Shown here: positions 17,126-25,485 of the stretch, one piece after another | Layout of the letters: every line of letters starts with the position of its first letter | Position numbering within the stretch: the stretch's first letter is position 1 | Assembly (NCBI RefSeq): GCF_028368855.1 | Contig: NZ_JAQNCY010000001.1 | Coordinates: 186,001-250,000, forward strand | Reading direction: 5' to 3' | DNA from: Leisingera sp. SS27 | GTDB taxonomy: Bacteria; Pseudomonadota; Alphaproteobacteria; Rhodobacterales; Rhodobacteraceae | DNA length: 64,000 nt | Position numbers and translations under genes: made by a program | Notes under the pieces: generated by a model | The model's input: only the letters and a program-made list of their open reading frames with translations | Told to the model about the DNA's origin: nothing | The model's database searches: none

Positions 17126-17935
17126 ATGGCTGTAGGCATCTTTGATTCAGGCCTGGGCGGGCTGACCGTCCTGGACGCGGCGCAAAAGCGCCTGCCGGAT
17201 GTGGATTTCCTTTACTACGGCGACAACGCCCGCGCGCCTTATGGCGTGCGCGATGCCGAGGATGTCTATCAGCTGACCAAAGCCGCTGTTCATGACATGT
17301 GGGATAAGGGCTGCGATCTGGTGATCCTCGCCTGCAACACCGCCTCTGCCGCCGCGCTGCGCCGGATGCAGGAGGGCGGGCTGCCCCAGGGCAAACGGGT
17401 GCTGGGCGTCTTTGTGCCCCTCATCGAGGCGCTGACCGAACGGCAGTGGGGCGACAACTCGCCCCCGCGCGAGGTCGAGGTGAAGCATGTGGCGCTGTTC
17501 GCCACGCCGGCCACTGTTGCCAGCCGTGCCTTCCAGCGGGAGCTGGCCTTCCGCGCCATTGGTGTCGATGTCGAGGCGCAGGCCTGCGGCGGCGTTGTCG
17601 ACGCGATCGAGGACGGCGATATGATCCTGGCCGAAGCGCTGGTGCGCTCCCACGTCGATGCGCTGAAACGCAAGATGCCGCACCCGCAGGCCGCGATCCT
17701 TGGCTGCACCCATTATCCGCTGATGGAGCAAACCTTTCAGGAGGCGCTGGGACCGGAGGTCAAGGTATTCAGCCAGGGCAGCCTGGTGGCTGACAGCCTG
17801 TCGGACTATCTGACCCGCCACCCGGACATGTACGGCAGTGGCGCGGGCGGGTTCTATACCACCGGCAATCCGGGCCGTGTCAGCGACCGCGCGACCCAGT
17901 TTCTCCGACGGGAAATCACCTTTCAGGCGGCCTGA
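17126..17935 (+). CDS. murI: Glutamate racemase
   Basis: A 269-residue cofactor-independent racemase that makes D-glutamate for peptidoglycan. The start is [18 protein letters not shown], followed by [11 protein letters not shown]. The two catalytic cysteines are in ACNTASAA (about residue 70) and GCTHYPL (about residue 193). Length is normal. It is tightly downstream of the acyltransferase gene and 114 bases before argC. Confidence 0.95.
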   Translation: MAVGIFDSGLGGLTVLDAAQKRLPDVDFLYYGDNARAPYGVRDAEDVYQLTKAAVHDMWDKGCDLVILACNTASAAALRRMQEGGLPQGKRVLGVFVPLIEALTERQWGDNSPPREVEVKHVALFATPATVASRAFQRELAFRAIGVDVEAQACGGVVDAIEDGDMILAEALVRSHVDALKRKMPHPQAAILGCTHYPLMEQTFQEALGPEVKVFSQGSLVADSLSDYLTRHPDMYGSGAGGFYTTGNPGRVSDRATQFLRREITFQAA

Positions 17936-18049
17936 GCGCAAACGTCCCGGAACCTTGTTCCAAGTCAAAGTGCTGAGGCGCAGTATTTCCTATCTCTCTC
18001 CGCAGATGGCTGCGGAACCGGCATATCACATTGAAAGACGAGGTCTGAC

Positions 18050-19078
18050 ATGACCCATAAAGTGGCTATCCTTGGCGCTTCCGGCTACACCGGCGCCGAA
18101 CTGGTGCGGCTGATTGCCCAGCACCCGAATATCGAGATCGCGGCGCTGTCCGCCGACCGCAAGGCCGGCATGACCATGGCCGAAGTGTTTCCGCACCTGC
18201 GCCATATGGAGCTGCCGGTGCTGTGCAAGATCGATGAGATCGACTTTGCGGGTATCGACCTCTGCTTCTGCGCGCTACCGCACAAGACCAGCCAGGAAGT
18301 GATCAAAGCCCTGCCGAAAGACCTCAAGATCGTTGACCTGTCGGCAGACTTCCGGCTGCGCGACCCGGCGGAATACGAGAAGTGGTACGGCAACCCCCAT
18401 GCCGCGCTGGCGCAACAGGAAGAGGCGGTCTATGGCCTCACCGAATTCTACCGGGATGAGATCAAATCCGCGCGGCTGGTGGCCGGGACGGGTTGCAACG
18501 CTGCCACCGGCCAGTTCGCCCTGCGGCCGCTGATCGCGGCGGGCGTCATCGACCTGGACGACATCATCCTGGACCTGAAATGCGCCGTCTCTGGCGCCGG
18601 CCGGTCGCTCAAGGAAAACCTGCTGCACGCAGAGCTGAGCGAGGGCTACAACGCCTATGCCATCGGCGGCACCCACCGGCACCTGGGCGAGTTCGACCAG
18701 GAGTTCAGCAAGATCGCGGGCCGCCCGGTCAAGGTGCAGTTTACCCCGCATCTGCTGCCGGTAAACCGCGGCATTCTGGCGACCGTCTATATCAAGGGCG
18801 ACGCCAAGGCGATCCATGACACCTTTGCCAAGGCTTACGCCGATGAGCCCTTCATCGAACTTTTGCCCTTTGGCGAGGCGCCTAGCACCCACCACGTGCG
18901 CGGCTCCAACTTCTGCCATATCGGCGTGGCACAGGACCGGATCGAAGGCCGCGCCATTGTCATCGCAGCACTGGACAACCTGACAAAAGGAAGCAGCGGC
19001 CAGGCCTTGCAGAACGCCAACCTGATGTTAGGTGAGAACGAGACCGAAGGCCTGATGATGGCGCCGCTGTTCCCCTGA
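18050..19078 (+). CDS. argC: N-acetyl-gamma-glutamyl-phosphate reductase
   Basis: A 342-residue ArgC, the NADPH-dependent third step of arginine synthesis. The N-terminal nucleotide fold is [16 protein letters not shown], and LSADFRLRD is typical. The catalytic cysteine sits in AGTGCNAATG near residue 149, where most family members have a PGCYPT-like sequence, so the active-site loop is unusual although Cys is kept. HRHLGE supplies the general-base region. The ccmE start follows 39 bases after the stop, suggesting read-through. Confidence 0.93.
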   Translation: MTHKVAILGASGYTGAELVRLIAQHPNIEIAALSADRKAGMTMAEVFPHLRHMELPVLCKIDEIDFAGIDLCFCALPHKTSQEVIKALPKDLKIVDLSADFRLRDPAEYEKWYGNPHAALAQQEEAVYGLTEFYRDEIKSARLVAGTGCNAATGQFALRPLIAAGVIDLDDIILDLKCAVSGAGRSLKENLLHAELSEGYNAYAIGGTHRHLGEFDQEFSKIAGRPVKVQFTPHLLPVNRGILATVYIKGDAKAIHDTFAKAYADEPFIELLPFGEAPSTHHVRGSNFCHIGVAQDRIEGRAIVIAALDNLTKGSSGQALQNANLMLGENETEGLMMAPLFP

Positions 19079-19117
19079 TCCAGGGCGGCGCTGAATTGGG
19101 CTTGAATTGAGGACACC

Positions 19118-19561
19118 ATGAAGAACCTGAAGAAACAGCGCCGTATCCAGGTCATCGCCGTTGCCGCGGTGGCCCTGATCGTTGCCACCGCCTTGATTGG
19201 CACGGCCATGAAAGACGGGATCAACTATTTCCGTTCGCCCAGCCAGGTGGCGGAGGAGCCGCCGAAACCCTCCGAGGTGTTCCGCATCGGCGGGCTGGTG
19301 GCCGAAGGCTCGCTGCAGCGCGGCCAGGGCGAGACCGTGCGTTTTGCCGTCACCGACGGCGGCGCCACGGTGCAGGTGGCCTATACCGGCGTTCTGCCTG
19401 ATCTTTTCGAGGAGAACCAGGGCATGGTCGGCACCGGAAGCTACGTCAACGGTGTCTTTGAAGCCACTGAAATCCTGGCGAAACACGACGAAACCTATAT
19501 GCCCAAGGAAGTCATGGATGCGCTGAAGGAACAAGGGGTCTATCAGGAACCGGAATCCTGA
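19118..19561 (+). CDS. ccmE: Cytochrome c maturation haem chaperone CcmE
   Basis: A 147-residue periplasmic haem chaperone anchored by one N-terminal helix (residues 8-28). The OB-fold carries GLVAEGSLQRG and the covalent haem-binding His in LAKHDETYMPKE (about residue 124). It receives haem from CcmABCD and passes it to the CcmF/CcmH ligase, encoded 1.5 kb downstream. The two ccm parts are separated by a terminator and the endolysin-holin pair, which is an unusual arrangement. Confidence 0.95.
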   Translation: MKNLKKQRRIQVIAVAAVALIVATALIGTAMKDGINYFRSPSQVAEEPPKPSEVFRIGGLVAEGSLQRGQGETVRFAVTDGGATVQVAYTGVLPDLFEENQGMVGTGSYVNGVFEATEILAKHDETYMPKEVMDALKEQGVYQEPES

Positions 19562-19610
19562 TCACCAACCTGATCTCCGGGTCTGGAACAGAGCCCTCCC
19601 GCCGCAAAGA

Positions 19611-19634
19611 CGCCTCCCTTCCGGGAGGCGTTTT
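19611..19634 (+). terminator. Terminator after ccmE
   Basis: CGCCTCCC-TTCC-GGGAGGCG, followed by TTTT, 50 bases after the ccmE stop. Confidence 0.85.
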
Positions 19635-19636
19635 GC

Positions 19637-19667
19637 GTTGGGCCCGGCGCCGCGCGATGCGCGGCGC
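19637..19667. repeat. Palindromic intergenic repeat, copy 2
   Basis: GTTGGGCCCGGCGCCG leads into a perfect nine-base-pair hairpin, GCGCCGCGC-GAT-GCGCGGCGC. The two ends match copy 1 at 15336-15367. Confidence 0.55.
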
Positions 19668-19688
19668 ACCAGCGCCCCGCAGGGGTGT

Positions 19689-19704
19689 TGCGTACCCTGC
19701 GTAC
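19689..19704. promoter_or_regulatory. Direct repeat upstream of the endolysin gene
   Basis: TGCGTAC occurs at 19689-19695 and again at 19698-19704, about 70 bases before the endolysin start. The tandem, partly self-complementary arrangement could be a regulator site. No binding protein is known to me. Confidence 0.3.
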
Positions 19705-19770
19705 GGTGGTGTCAGGGGATCTTAGGCCCTGTGCGGCAGTATGACCCGAACCGGAAAGTGGTGAGGTGAC

Positions 19771-20382
19771 ATGCTGACAGTGACTGAGATTGCGGAACAG
19801 ATCGTGGCGCGCGAAGGCGGCTTTGTGAATGACCCGGCTGATCCGGGCGGCGCCACCAAATACGGGGTGACCATCGGCACGATGCGGCGGCTGGGGTTCG
19901 ACCTGACCGGCGACGGACGCGTTGGCATCGCGGATGTGCGGGCGCTCAGCCGGGCGCAGGCGGTGGAGATTTTCATCCGCCATTATTACGAGGCGCCCCG
20001 CATCGCCAGCCTGCCACCCAGCCTGCAGGCGACGGTCTTCGACATGTATGTGAATGCAGGCAACAACGCGGTGCGCATCCTGCAGCGCCTGCTGCGGGAA
20101 ATGGGATTTGACGTTGCCGTGGATGGCGTCATCGGCCCCCAAACCGCATCCGCCGCAGAGCAGGCGGCTCTGGTCGACGCGGACGCCCTTCGCGACGCCT
20201 ACGGGATTGCCCGGCGCAATTACTATTTCCGCCTCGCCGACCGCCGTGCGGCCAGCCGCAAATACGCCCGTGCCCGGGATGGCACCAAGGGCGGTTGGAT
20301 CAAACGGGCGGAGGAATTCATCTCTGCCCAGTACCACCTGAGCCGCCAGGCCTTTCAGAGGAGGACTGCAGAATGGGGCTGA
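19771..20382 (+). CDS. GTA-type endolysin (GH108 with peptidoglycan-binding domain)
   Basis: A 203-residue muramidase-like protein. The N-terminal glycoside hydrolase 108 region shows the catalytic block VAREGGFVNDPADPGGATKYGVT near residues 11-33, with the Glu in REGG. The C-terminal part (about 95-190) resembles PG_binding_3 with DGVIGPQT. Rhodobacter capsulatus uses an endolysin-holin pair of this sort to release gene transfer agent particles. Here the holin gene overlaps the 3' end by ten bases. There is no signal peptide, as expected if a holin opens the way. Confidence 0.85.
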   Translation: MLTVTEIAEQIVAREGGFVNDPADPGGATKYGVTIGTMRRLGFDLTGDGRVGIADVRALSRAQAVEIFIRHYYEAPRIASLPPSLQATVFDMYVNAGNNAVRILQRLLREMGFDVAVDGVIGPQTASAAEQAALVDADALRDAYGIARRNYYFRLADRRAASRKYARARDGTKGGWIKRAEEFISAQYHLSRQAFQRRTAEWG

Positions 20383-20948
20383 TCACGGATGTTCTGGGTT
20401 TGATTTTCGGCAACCGGCGCAATGTCTTGCGCGAAACCGTTGAGGTATTCCGCGAAAATGCCGAGGCGGGTGCCGCGCGGGCGCATGACATGCAAGGCGC
20501 TGCGCTGAGCCAACTGGCAGCCGAATTCCAGTATGGCGGCAAAAGCCGGTTCGACCGCTTCATGGACGGGGTGAACAGGCTGCCCCGGCCCTTGCTGGCA
20601 CTGGGGACACTGGCTCTGATGGGGGCCGCACTGTCAGATCCAGTCTGGTTTGCTGCAAGAATGCAAGGGCTGGCCCTGGTTCCGGAACCCTTGTGGTGGC
20701 TTCTGGGAGTTATCGTCTCCTTCTATTTTGGCGCCCGCCATCAGGTCAAAAGCCAGGACTTTCAGAAGGGACTTGCTGCCAGCATGGCACGAACGCCGCA
20801 GGTCGCCCGGAATGTCGCGGCGCTGGAGGCTTTGAGGGCAGACTCACCGGCTGCCGCTGCAACCGGCACTGACGCCGCCGCGCGCCTGGATGCAACGGAA
20901 ACGGAGACCAACCCGGCCTTGCGGGCCTGGAGAGCCCGCCGCGGCTGA
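20373..20948 (+). CDS. Holin family protein (GTA release type)
   Basis: A 191-residue membrane protein resembling the three-helix holin family linked with GTA release. Hydrophobic segments are visible near residues 73-90 and 98-128, and an amphipathic N-terminal region precedes them. The C-terminal tail is Ala-rich and charged. ATG 20373 is preceded by AGAGGAGG, and the gene overlaps the endolysin stop by ten bases, so the two are translationally coupled. It would permeabilise the inner membrane to admit the endolysin to the wall. The GTA capsid genes are not in the window. Confidence 0.8.
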   Translation: MGLITDVLGLIFGNRRNVLRETVEVFRENAEAGAARAHDMQGAALSQLAAEFQYGGKSRFDRFMDGVNRLPRPLLALGTLALMGAALSDPVWFAARMQGLALVPEPLWWLLGVIVSFYFGARHQVKSQDFQKGLAASMARTPQVARNVAALEALRADSPAAAATGTDAAARLDATETETNPALRAWRARRG

Positions 20949-21058
20949 TCACAATTTGCCCTCTGCGGCGGCGTGGCGCGGCGTTTGCCATTGGCCCTGC
21001 CGGCATACAGGCGTATAGGAAACCCATCCCTGAAGACCATGCATGGACAGACCGGCAC

Positions 21059-23023
21059 ATGATCACAGAACTCGGACATTTCGCCCTAATTCTCGCCTTC
21101 ATGATTGCCATCGTGCAGGCCGTTATCCCCTTGATCGGCGCCCACAAACGCTGGCCCGGCTGGATGGCCGTGGCCGAACCGGCGGCGCAGGCGCAGTTCC
21201 TGTTCACAGCCTTTGCCTTTGGCGCACTTATGTGGGCCTTCATCACCTCCGACTTCTCGCTGAAGCTGGTGACGCTCAACAGCCATTCGGCCAAGCCGAT
21301 GCTGTACAAGATCTCCGGCACCTGGGGCAACCACGAGGGCTCGATGCTGCTGTGGGTGCTGATCGTCAGCCTGTTCGGCGCCATGGCATCGGTCTTTGGC
21401 GGCGGGCTGCCGCCCACGCTCAAGGCCCGCGTGCTGGCAGTGCAGGCGGCCATAGGCGTCGCCTTCTTTGCGTTCATCCTGTTCACCTCCAACCCGTTCC
21501 TGCGGCTGACGGTGCCGCCGTTTGACGGGCAGGACCTGAACCCGCTGCTGCAGGACCCGGGGCTGGCCTTCCACCCTCCGTTCCTCTACCTCGGCTATGT
21601 GGGCCTCTCGATGGCGTTTTCCTTTGCCGTTGCGGCCCTGATCGAAGGCCGCATCGACGCCGCCTGGGGCCGCTGGGTGCGGCCCTGGACGCTGGCGGCC
21701 TGGGTGTTCCTGACCATCGGCATCGCGCTGGGGTCCTGGTGGGCCTATTACGAACTGGGCTGGGGCGGTTTCTGGTTCTGGGACCCGGTTGAAAACGCCT
21801 CCTTCATGCCCTGGCTGCTGGCCGCCGCTCTGCTGCACTCCGCCATCGTGGTGGAAAAGCGCGAGGCGCTGAAAAGCTGGACCATCCTGCTGGCGATCCT
21901 GGCGTTCGGCTTCTCGCTGATCGGCACTTTCATCGTGCGGTCCGGCATCATCACAAGCGTGCACGCCTTTGCCAACGACCCGGAACGCGGCGTGTTCATC
22001 CTGTTCATCCTGGCGTTTTTCACCGGCGGCGCGCTGACGCTGTTTGCCGCCCGCGCCCAGGCAATGGAAGCCAAGGGCCTGTTTGGCATGGTCAGCCGCG
22101 AAACCGCGCTGGTGGCCAATAACATCCTGCTGGCGGTCAGCTGCTTTGTGGTGTTCTTCGGCACCGTCTGGCCGATCGTCGCGGAGATGGTCTTTGCCCG
22201 CAAGCTGAGCGTCGGCCCGCCGTTCTTCAACTCTGCCTTCACGCCGTTCATGGTGGTCCTCGGGCTGATCATGCCGATCGGGGCCATGCTGCCTTGGAAG
22301 CGCGGGCGGATAGGTAAGGTGGCCTGGCAGCTGCGCTATGTGTTCGGGCTGGCAGTGTCGCTGGGCGTCTTGGCCTGGGCGATGCAGACCGGGCGTTCCG
22401 CGCTGGGTCCGGTGGGGCTGTTCCTTGGCTCCTGGATGGTGTTTGGCGCGTTGGCCGACCTGTGGCTGCGCAGCGGCAAGACGAACCGCCTTGGCCGCAT
22501 GCTGCGGCTGCCGCGGGCGGACTGGGGCAAGGCCGTGGCCCATGGCGGTCTCGGCATCACCATCTTTGCCATCGCGGGCCTGACCGCCTGGGAGCAGGAG
22601 GACATCCGCGTAGCCAAGCTGGGTGAGCCGTTTGAAGTTGGCGCCTTCACCTTGACGCTCACAGACGTGAGCCGCGAGCAGGGACCGAACTATTTCACCA
22701 CCAAGGGCCGCGTCGAAGTCACCCGCAATGGCCGTCCTGAGGCGGTGATGTTCCCGGAGAAGCGCGACTACCCGGTTGCCAAGATGCCCACCACCGAGGC
22801 AGCGATTGATTACCGCGTGACCCGTGACCTCTATGTGGTGCTGGGCGACCAGCAGGCGGACGGCAGCTGGACCATGCGGACCTATATCAAGCCCTTTGCC
22901 AACTGGATCTGGGCGGGCTGCATCCTGATGTCGCTTGGCGGGCTCCTCAGCCTCAGCGACCGGCGTTTCCGCGTTGCTGCGGGCGCGCGTAAGACACCTT
23001 CGGCGGGAGTGCCAGCGGAATGA
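21059..23023 (+). CDS. ccmF: Cytochrome c haem lyase subunit CcmF
   Basis: A 654-residue polytopic membrane protein that, with CcmH, ligates haem to apocytochrome c in the periplasm. The tryptophan-rich WWD motif is clear in WGGFWFWDPVENASFMPW near residue 235, and the family block TWGNHEGSMLLW lies near residue 88. Many membrane helices are evident. The stop overlaps the ccmH start (ATGA), showing coupling. The gene follows the holin gene by 110 bases. Confidence 0.97.
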   Translation: MITELGHFALILAFMIAIVQAVIPLIGAHKRWPGWMAVAEPAAQAQFLFTAFAFGALMWAFITSDFSLKLVTLNSHSAKPMLYKISGTWGNHEGSMLLWVLIVSLFGAMASVFGGGLPPTLKARVLAVQAAIGVAFFAFILFTSNPFLRLTVPPFDGQDLNPLLQDPGLAFHPPFLYLGYVGLSMAFSFAVAALIEGRIDAAWGRWVRPWTLAAWVFLTIGIALGSWWAYYELGWGGFWFWDPVENASFMPWLLAAALLHSAIVVEKREALKSWTILLAILAFGFSLIGTFIVRSGIITSVHAFANDPERGVFILFILAFFTGGALTLFAARAQAMEAKGLFGMVSRETALVANNILLAVSCFVVFFGTVWPIVAEMVFARKLSVGPPFFNSAFTPFMVVLGLIMPIGAMLPWKRGRIGKVAWQLRYVFGLAVSLGVLAWAMQTGRSALGPVGLFLGSWMVFGALADLWLRSGKTNRLGRMLRLPRADWGKAVAHGGLGITIFAIAGLTAWEQEDIRVAKLGEPFEVGAFTLTLTDVSREQGPNYFTTKGRVEVTRNGRPEAVMFPEKRDYPVAKMPTTEAAIDYRVTRDLYVVLGDQQADGSWTMRTYIKPFANWIWAGCILMSLGGLLSLSDRRFRVAAGARKTPSAGVPAE

Positions 23024-23502
23024 AACAGATGCGTTTTCTGATCCTTGTGCTGGCAGCGCTGATGGCTGTAGCAGTCTTCGTTACGGCACCGGTGCTGGCG
23101 GTGGAGCCGGATGAGGTGCTGGAGGACCCGGCGCTGGAGGCCCGCGCCCGCGACCTGTCCGAGGATCTGCGCTGCCTGGTCTGCCGCAATGAGAGCATTG
23201 ACGAATCCAACGCCGACCTGGCCCGCGACCTGCGCGTCCTGCTGCGCGAGCGGCTGGTGGCCGGGGACAGCGACCGCGAAGCAATTGATTTCATCGTCGA
23301 CCGCTATGGCGAGTATGTGCTGCTGAAACCCACGGCATATGGGGCCAACCTGCTGCTTTGGGCCGCAGGCCCCCTGATGCTGCTGGCGGCGCTGGTGATC
23401 GGGGTATTCTATGTCCGCGGCCGGGCGCGCGCGCCCAAGGCGGCGGAGCAATCCCTGAACGCGGAGGAGCAGGAACGGCTCAGGAAAATCCTGGAGGATT
23501 GA
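23020..23502 (+). CDS. ccmH: Cytochrome c maturation protein CcmH
   Basis: A 160-residue thiol protein with an N-terminal signal/anchor (residues 4-25), a periplasmic domain carrying the redox pair in LRCLVCRNESIDES, and a C-terminal membrane helix (about 109-130). The cysteines reduce the CXXCH haem site of apocytochromes. This is the short CcmH without a fused CcmI TPR domain. The start overlaps the ccmF stop by four bases. Confidence 0.95.
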   Translation: MKQMRFLILVLAALMAVAVFVTAPVLAVEPDEVLEDPALEARARDLSEDLRCLVCRNESIDESNADLARDLRVLLRERLVAGDSDREAIDFIVDRYGEYVLLKPTAYGANLLLWAAGPLMLLAALVIGVFYVRGRARAPKAAEQSLNAEEQERLRKILED

Positions 23503-23612
23503 CGCCGGGTCTGTCTTTCCGGCCCGCGCGCTTTGCGTCACGATGCCTGCCAACCGGCTGCGCGTGCGGACTGATCGCGCGGCCCATGGCTGATTTTAGG
23601 TAGGGCACTTCG

Positions 23613-24389
23613 ATGGAATACAAGGAAATCCTGTTTTCTCTGCAGGACGGGCTGGCGGTCATCACACTGAACCGGGAGGCGCGCAAAAACGCGCTGACCA
23701 GCCGGATGCGGTCCGAGATCACCCACGCGATGCGGCTGGCCGCGGCTGAGGCGCGGGCGGTGGTGCTGACAGGCGCTGGCGATGCGTTCTGCTCTGGCCA
23801 GGACCTGAGCGATGCAGGCAGCCAGGGCAAGCTGGATCTGGAGCGCACGCTGCGTGATGAATACCTGCCGATGCTGCAGGCGATTTATGACTGTCCGGTG
23901 CCGGTGATTGCCGCAGTCAATGGCGCCGCAGCCGGGGCAGGGGCCAACCTGGCACTGGCGGCGGATGTGGTCATCGCCTGCGAAAGCGCGTTCTTCATGC
24001 AGGCGTTCACCAGGATCGGGCTGATCCCGGATGCCGGCGGCACCTGGTTCCTGCCGCGCCAGATCGGCCTGGCCAAAGCAACGGGGGCTGCGCTGTTCGC
24101 CGACCGCATCAGCGCGCAGCAAGCCAGCGAGTGGGGCATGATCTGGGAGGCGGTGCCGGACACGGAGTTCGACGCCCACTGGCGCGCGCGTGCGGCCTAT
24201 CTGGCCGAAGGCCCGACCAAGGCGCTGGCGGCAACCAAGGCTGCCCTTCGCGACAGTTACACCCGCACCCTGGCAGAGCAGCTGTCGGAAGAGGCGCATC
24301 TGCAGGGCCAGTGCGGCAAAACCCGTGATTTCCTGGAAGGGGTCACCGCCTTCATGGAAAAGCGCCCCGCGAAATTCGAGGGGCGCTGA
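23613..24389 (+). CDS. Enoyl-CoA hydratase/isomerase family protein
   Basis: A 258-residue crotonase-fold protein. The oxyanion-hole residues are in GDAFCSGQDLSD and AAVNGAAAGAGANLAL, and the acid/base region is IPDAGGTWFLPR. The C-terminal block GKTRDFLEGVTAFMEKR is like PaaG (ring-epoxide isomerase of phenylacetate catabolism), but no other paa gene is present. It lies 110 bases after ccmH, on the same strand. The general class is sure; the substrate is not. Confidence 0.85.
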   Translation: MEYKEILFSLQDGLAVITLNREARKNALTSRMRSEITHAMRLAAAEARAVVLTGAGDAFCSGQDLSDAGSQGKLDLERTLRDEYLPMLQAIYDCPVPVIAAVNGAAAGAGANLALAADVVIACESAFFMQAFTRIGLIPDAGGTWFLPRQIGLAKATGAALFADRISAQQASEWGMIWEAVPDTEFDAHWRARAAYLAEGPTKALAATKAALRDSYTRTLAEQLSEEAHLQGQCGKTRDFLEGVTAFMEKRPAKFEGR

Positions 24390-24416
24390 GAGCCGGAAAG
24401 GGAAAGCCAGGCCGCT

Positions 24417-25241
24417 TTAGAAGAACAGGCGGCCGTTTTCTCCTTGGTCGATAACCGACAGATTACCCAGTGTAAAACTACCGCCTGCGCCTGACAGGCG
24501 GGCGACGAGAACACCGTCAGCGAAAACCAGAGCTGAGCCTTGGCCTTCACCGGTTCCGTCATCGTCACGCGTGACCGAGAATTCGGGAAGCGGTCCCTGG
24601 CCGTCATGCGAATACACCAGGACGTCTTCACTTGTATTGAAATCCGTCACAGTGACCTCATCATCGTCAGCATCGATCCAGTCACCGACAATTTGGGTAT
24701 CCTCGCCCTCGCCGAGGGACACAATGTCCCCATCGCCGGAAATGACTGTGTCATCCCCATAGCCCGCGTAAATTCTATCTGGGTCTGAATCGGTGTCTGT
24801 GCTCCAGTCCGGTTCCAGCAGAATGGAATCGTCAGGGTCATCGAGAGCAATGTAGTCCCGTGCAGCTTGTACTGCCTGATCAGAGCCAACAGCACTGGTC
24901 GAGACAATCAAGTCGCCCCCCAGGTCCCCATAGATGGTGTCACTGCCGGTGCCGTCAATGATCAGGTCGGGGTCCGAACCGCCGCGCAGGAAGTCATTGC
25001 CTTCGCCGCCTACCAGCAGGTCTTCACCATCCTGGCCGAACAGGCGGTCGTCGCCGCCGCTTCCGTCTACGATATCGTTGCCGTCCCCGGCGAAAACCGT
25101 GTCGTTGCCTTCGGCACCGGCAAGGTCATCATCTTCTTCTGTGCCGGTGATCTTCTCGCCTGTGACATCGTCATCATCGTCCAGCGCAAGGGCGATGCCG
25201 CCAACGGTCAGGCCGATACCCAGCAGAATCAATAGTTCCAT
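24417..25241 (-). CDS. RTX calcium-binding repeat protein with N-terminal membrane segment
   Basis: A 274-residue acidic protein. Residues 1-20 form a hydrophobic segment (LLILLGIGLTVGGIALAL) followed by DDDDD. Residues 30-110 carry several GGxGxD-like nonapeptides (GAEGNDTVF, AGDGNDIVDG, GGEGNDFLRGG), and a second set lies around 160-185. Such repeats form calcium beta-rolls in proteins exported by type I secretion. The C-terminal 60 residues could hold the secretion signal. An N-terminal membrane helix is unusual for RTX proteins, which normally lack one. No ABC exporter is nearby. It faces the enoyl-CoA hydratase gene tail to tail. Confidence 0.8.
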   Translation of the reverse strand: MELLILLGIGLTVGGIALALDDDDDVTGEKITGTEEDDDLAGAEGNDTVFAGDGNDIVDGSGGDDRLFGQDGEDLLVGGEGNDFLRGGSDPDLIIDGTGSDTIYGDLGGDLIVSTSAVGSDQAVQAARDYIALDDPDDSILLEPDWSTDTDSDPDRIYAGYGDDTVISGDGDIVSLGEGEDTQIVGDWIDADDDEVTVTDFNTSEDVLVYSHDGQGPLPEFSVTRDDDGTGEGQGSALVFADGVLVARLSGAGGSFTLGNLSVIDQGENGRLFF

Positions 25242-25433
25242 GTCTTCTATCCCCCAACTGCCTGCCGGAGCGCACTCCGCAATACGCGCAGAAGTGTACC
25301 GTCAGCAGTAAGTAAACTTTTCAGTTCAGTAGTGGGTTGTGCAGGGCCAGTCAAATTCTCTTAAATATTGAACTGTTTGCGGAAACAATCCTGGAGAAAC
25401 CGGGGGATTGTCAGCGGCTTGGCAGTGCCCGGA

Positions 25434-25466
25434 AAAAGAAAACGCCCCGCAGTTTGCGGGGCGTTT
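25434..25466. terminator. Terminator of gltA
   Basis: AACGCCCCGC-AGTTT-GCGGGGCGTT at 25441-25466, with a T-rich run on the minus-strand side, 19 bases after the gltA stop. Confidence 0.85.
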
Positions 25467-25485
25467 GGATGATTTGAACCGGCGT

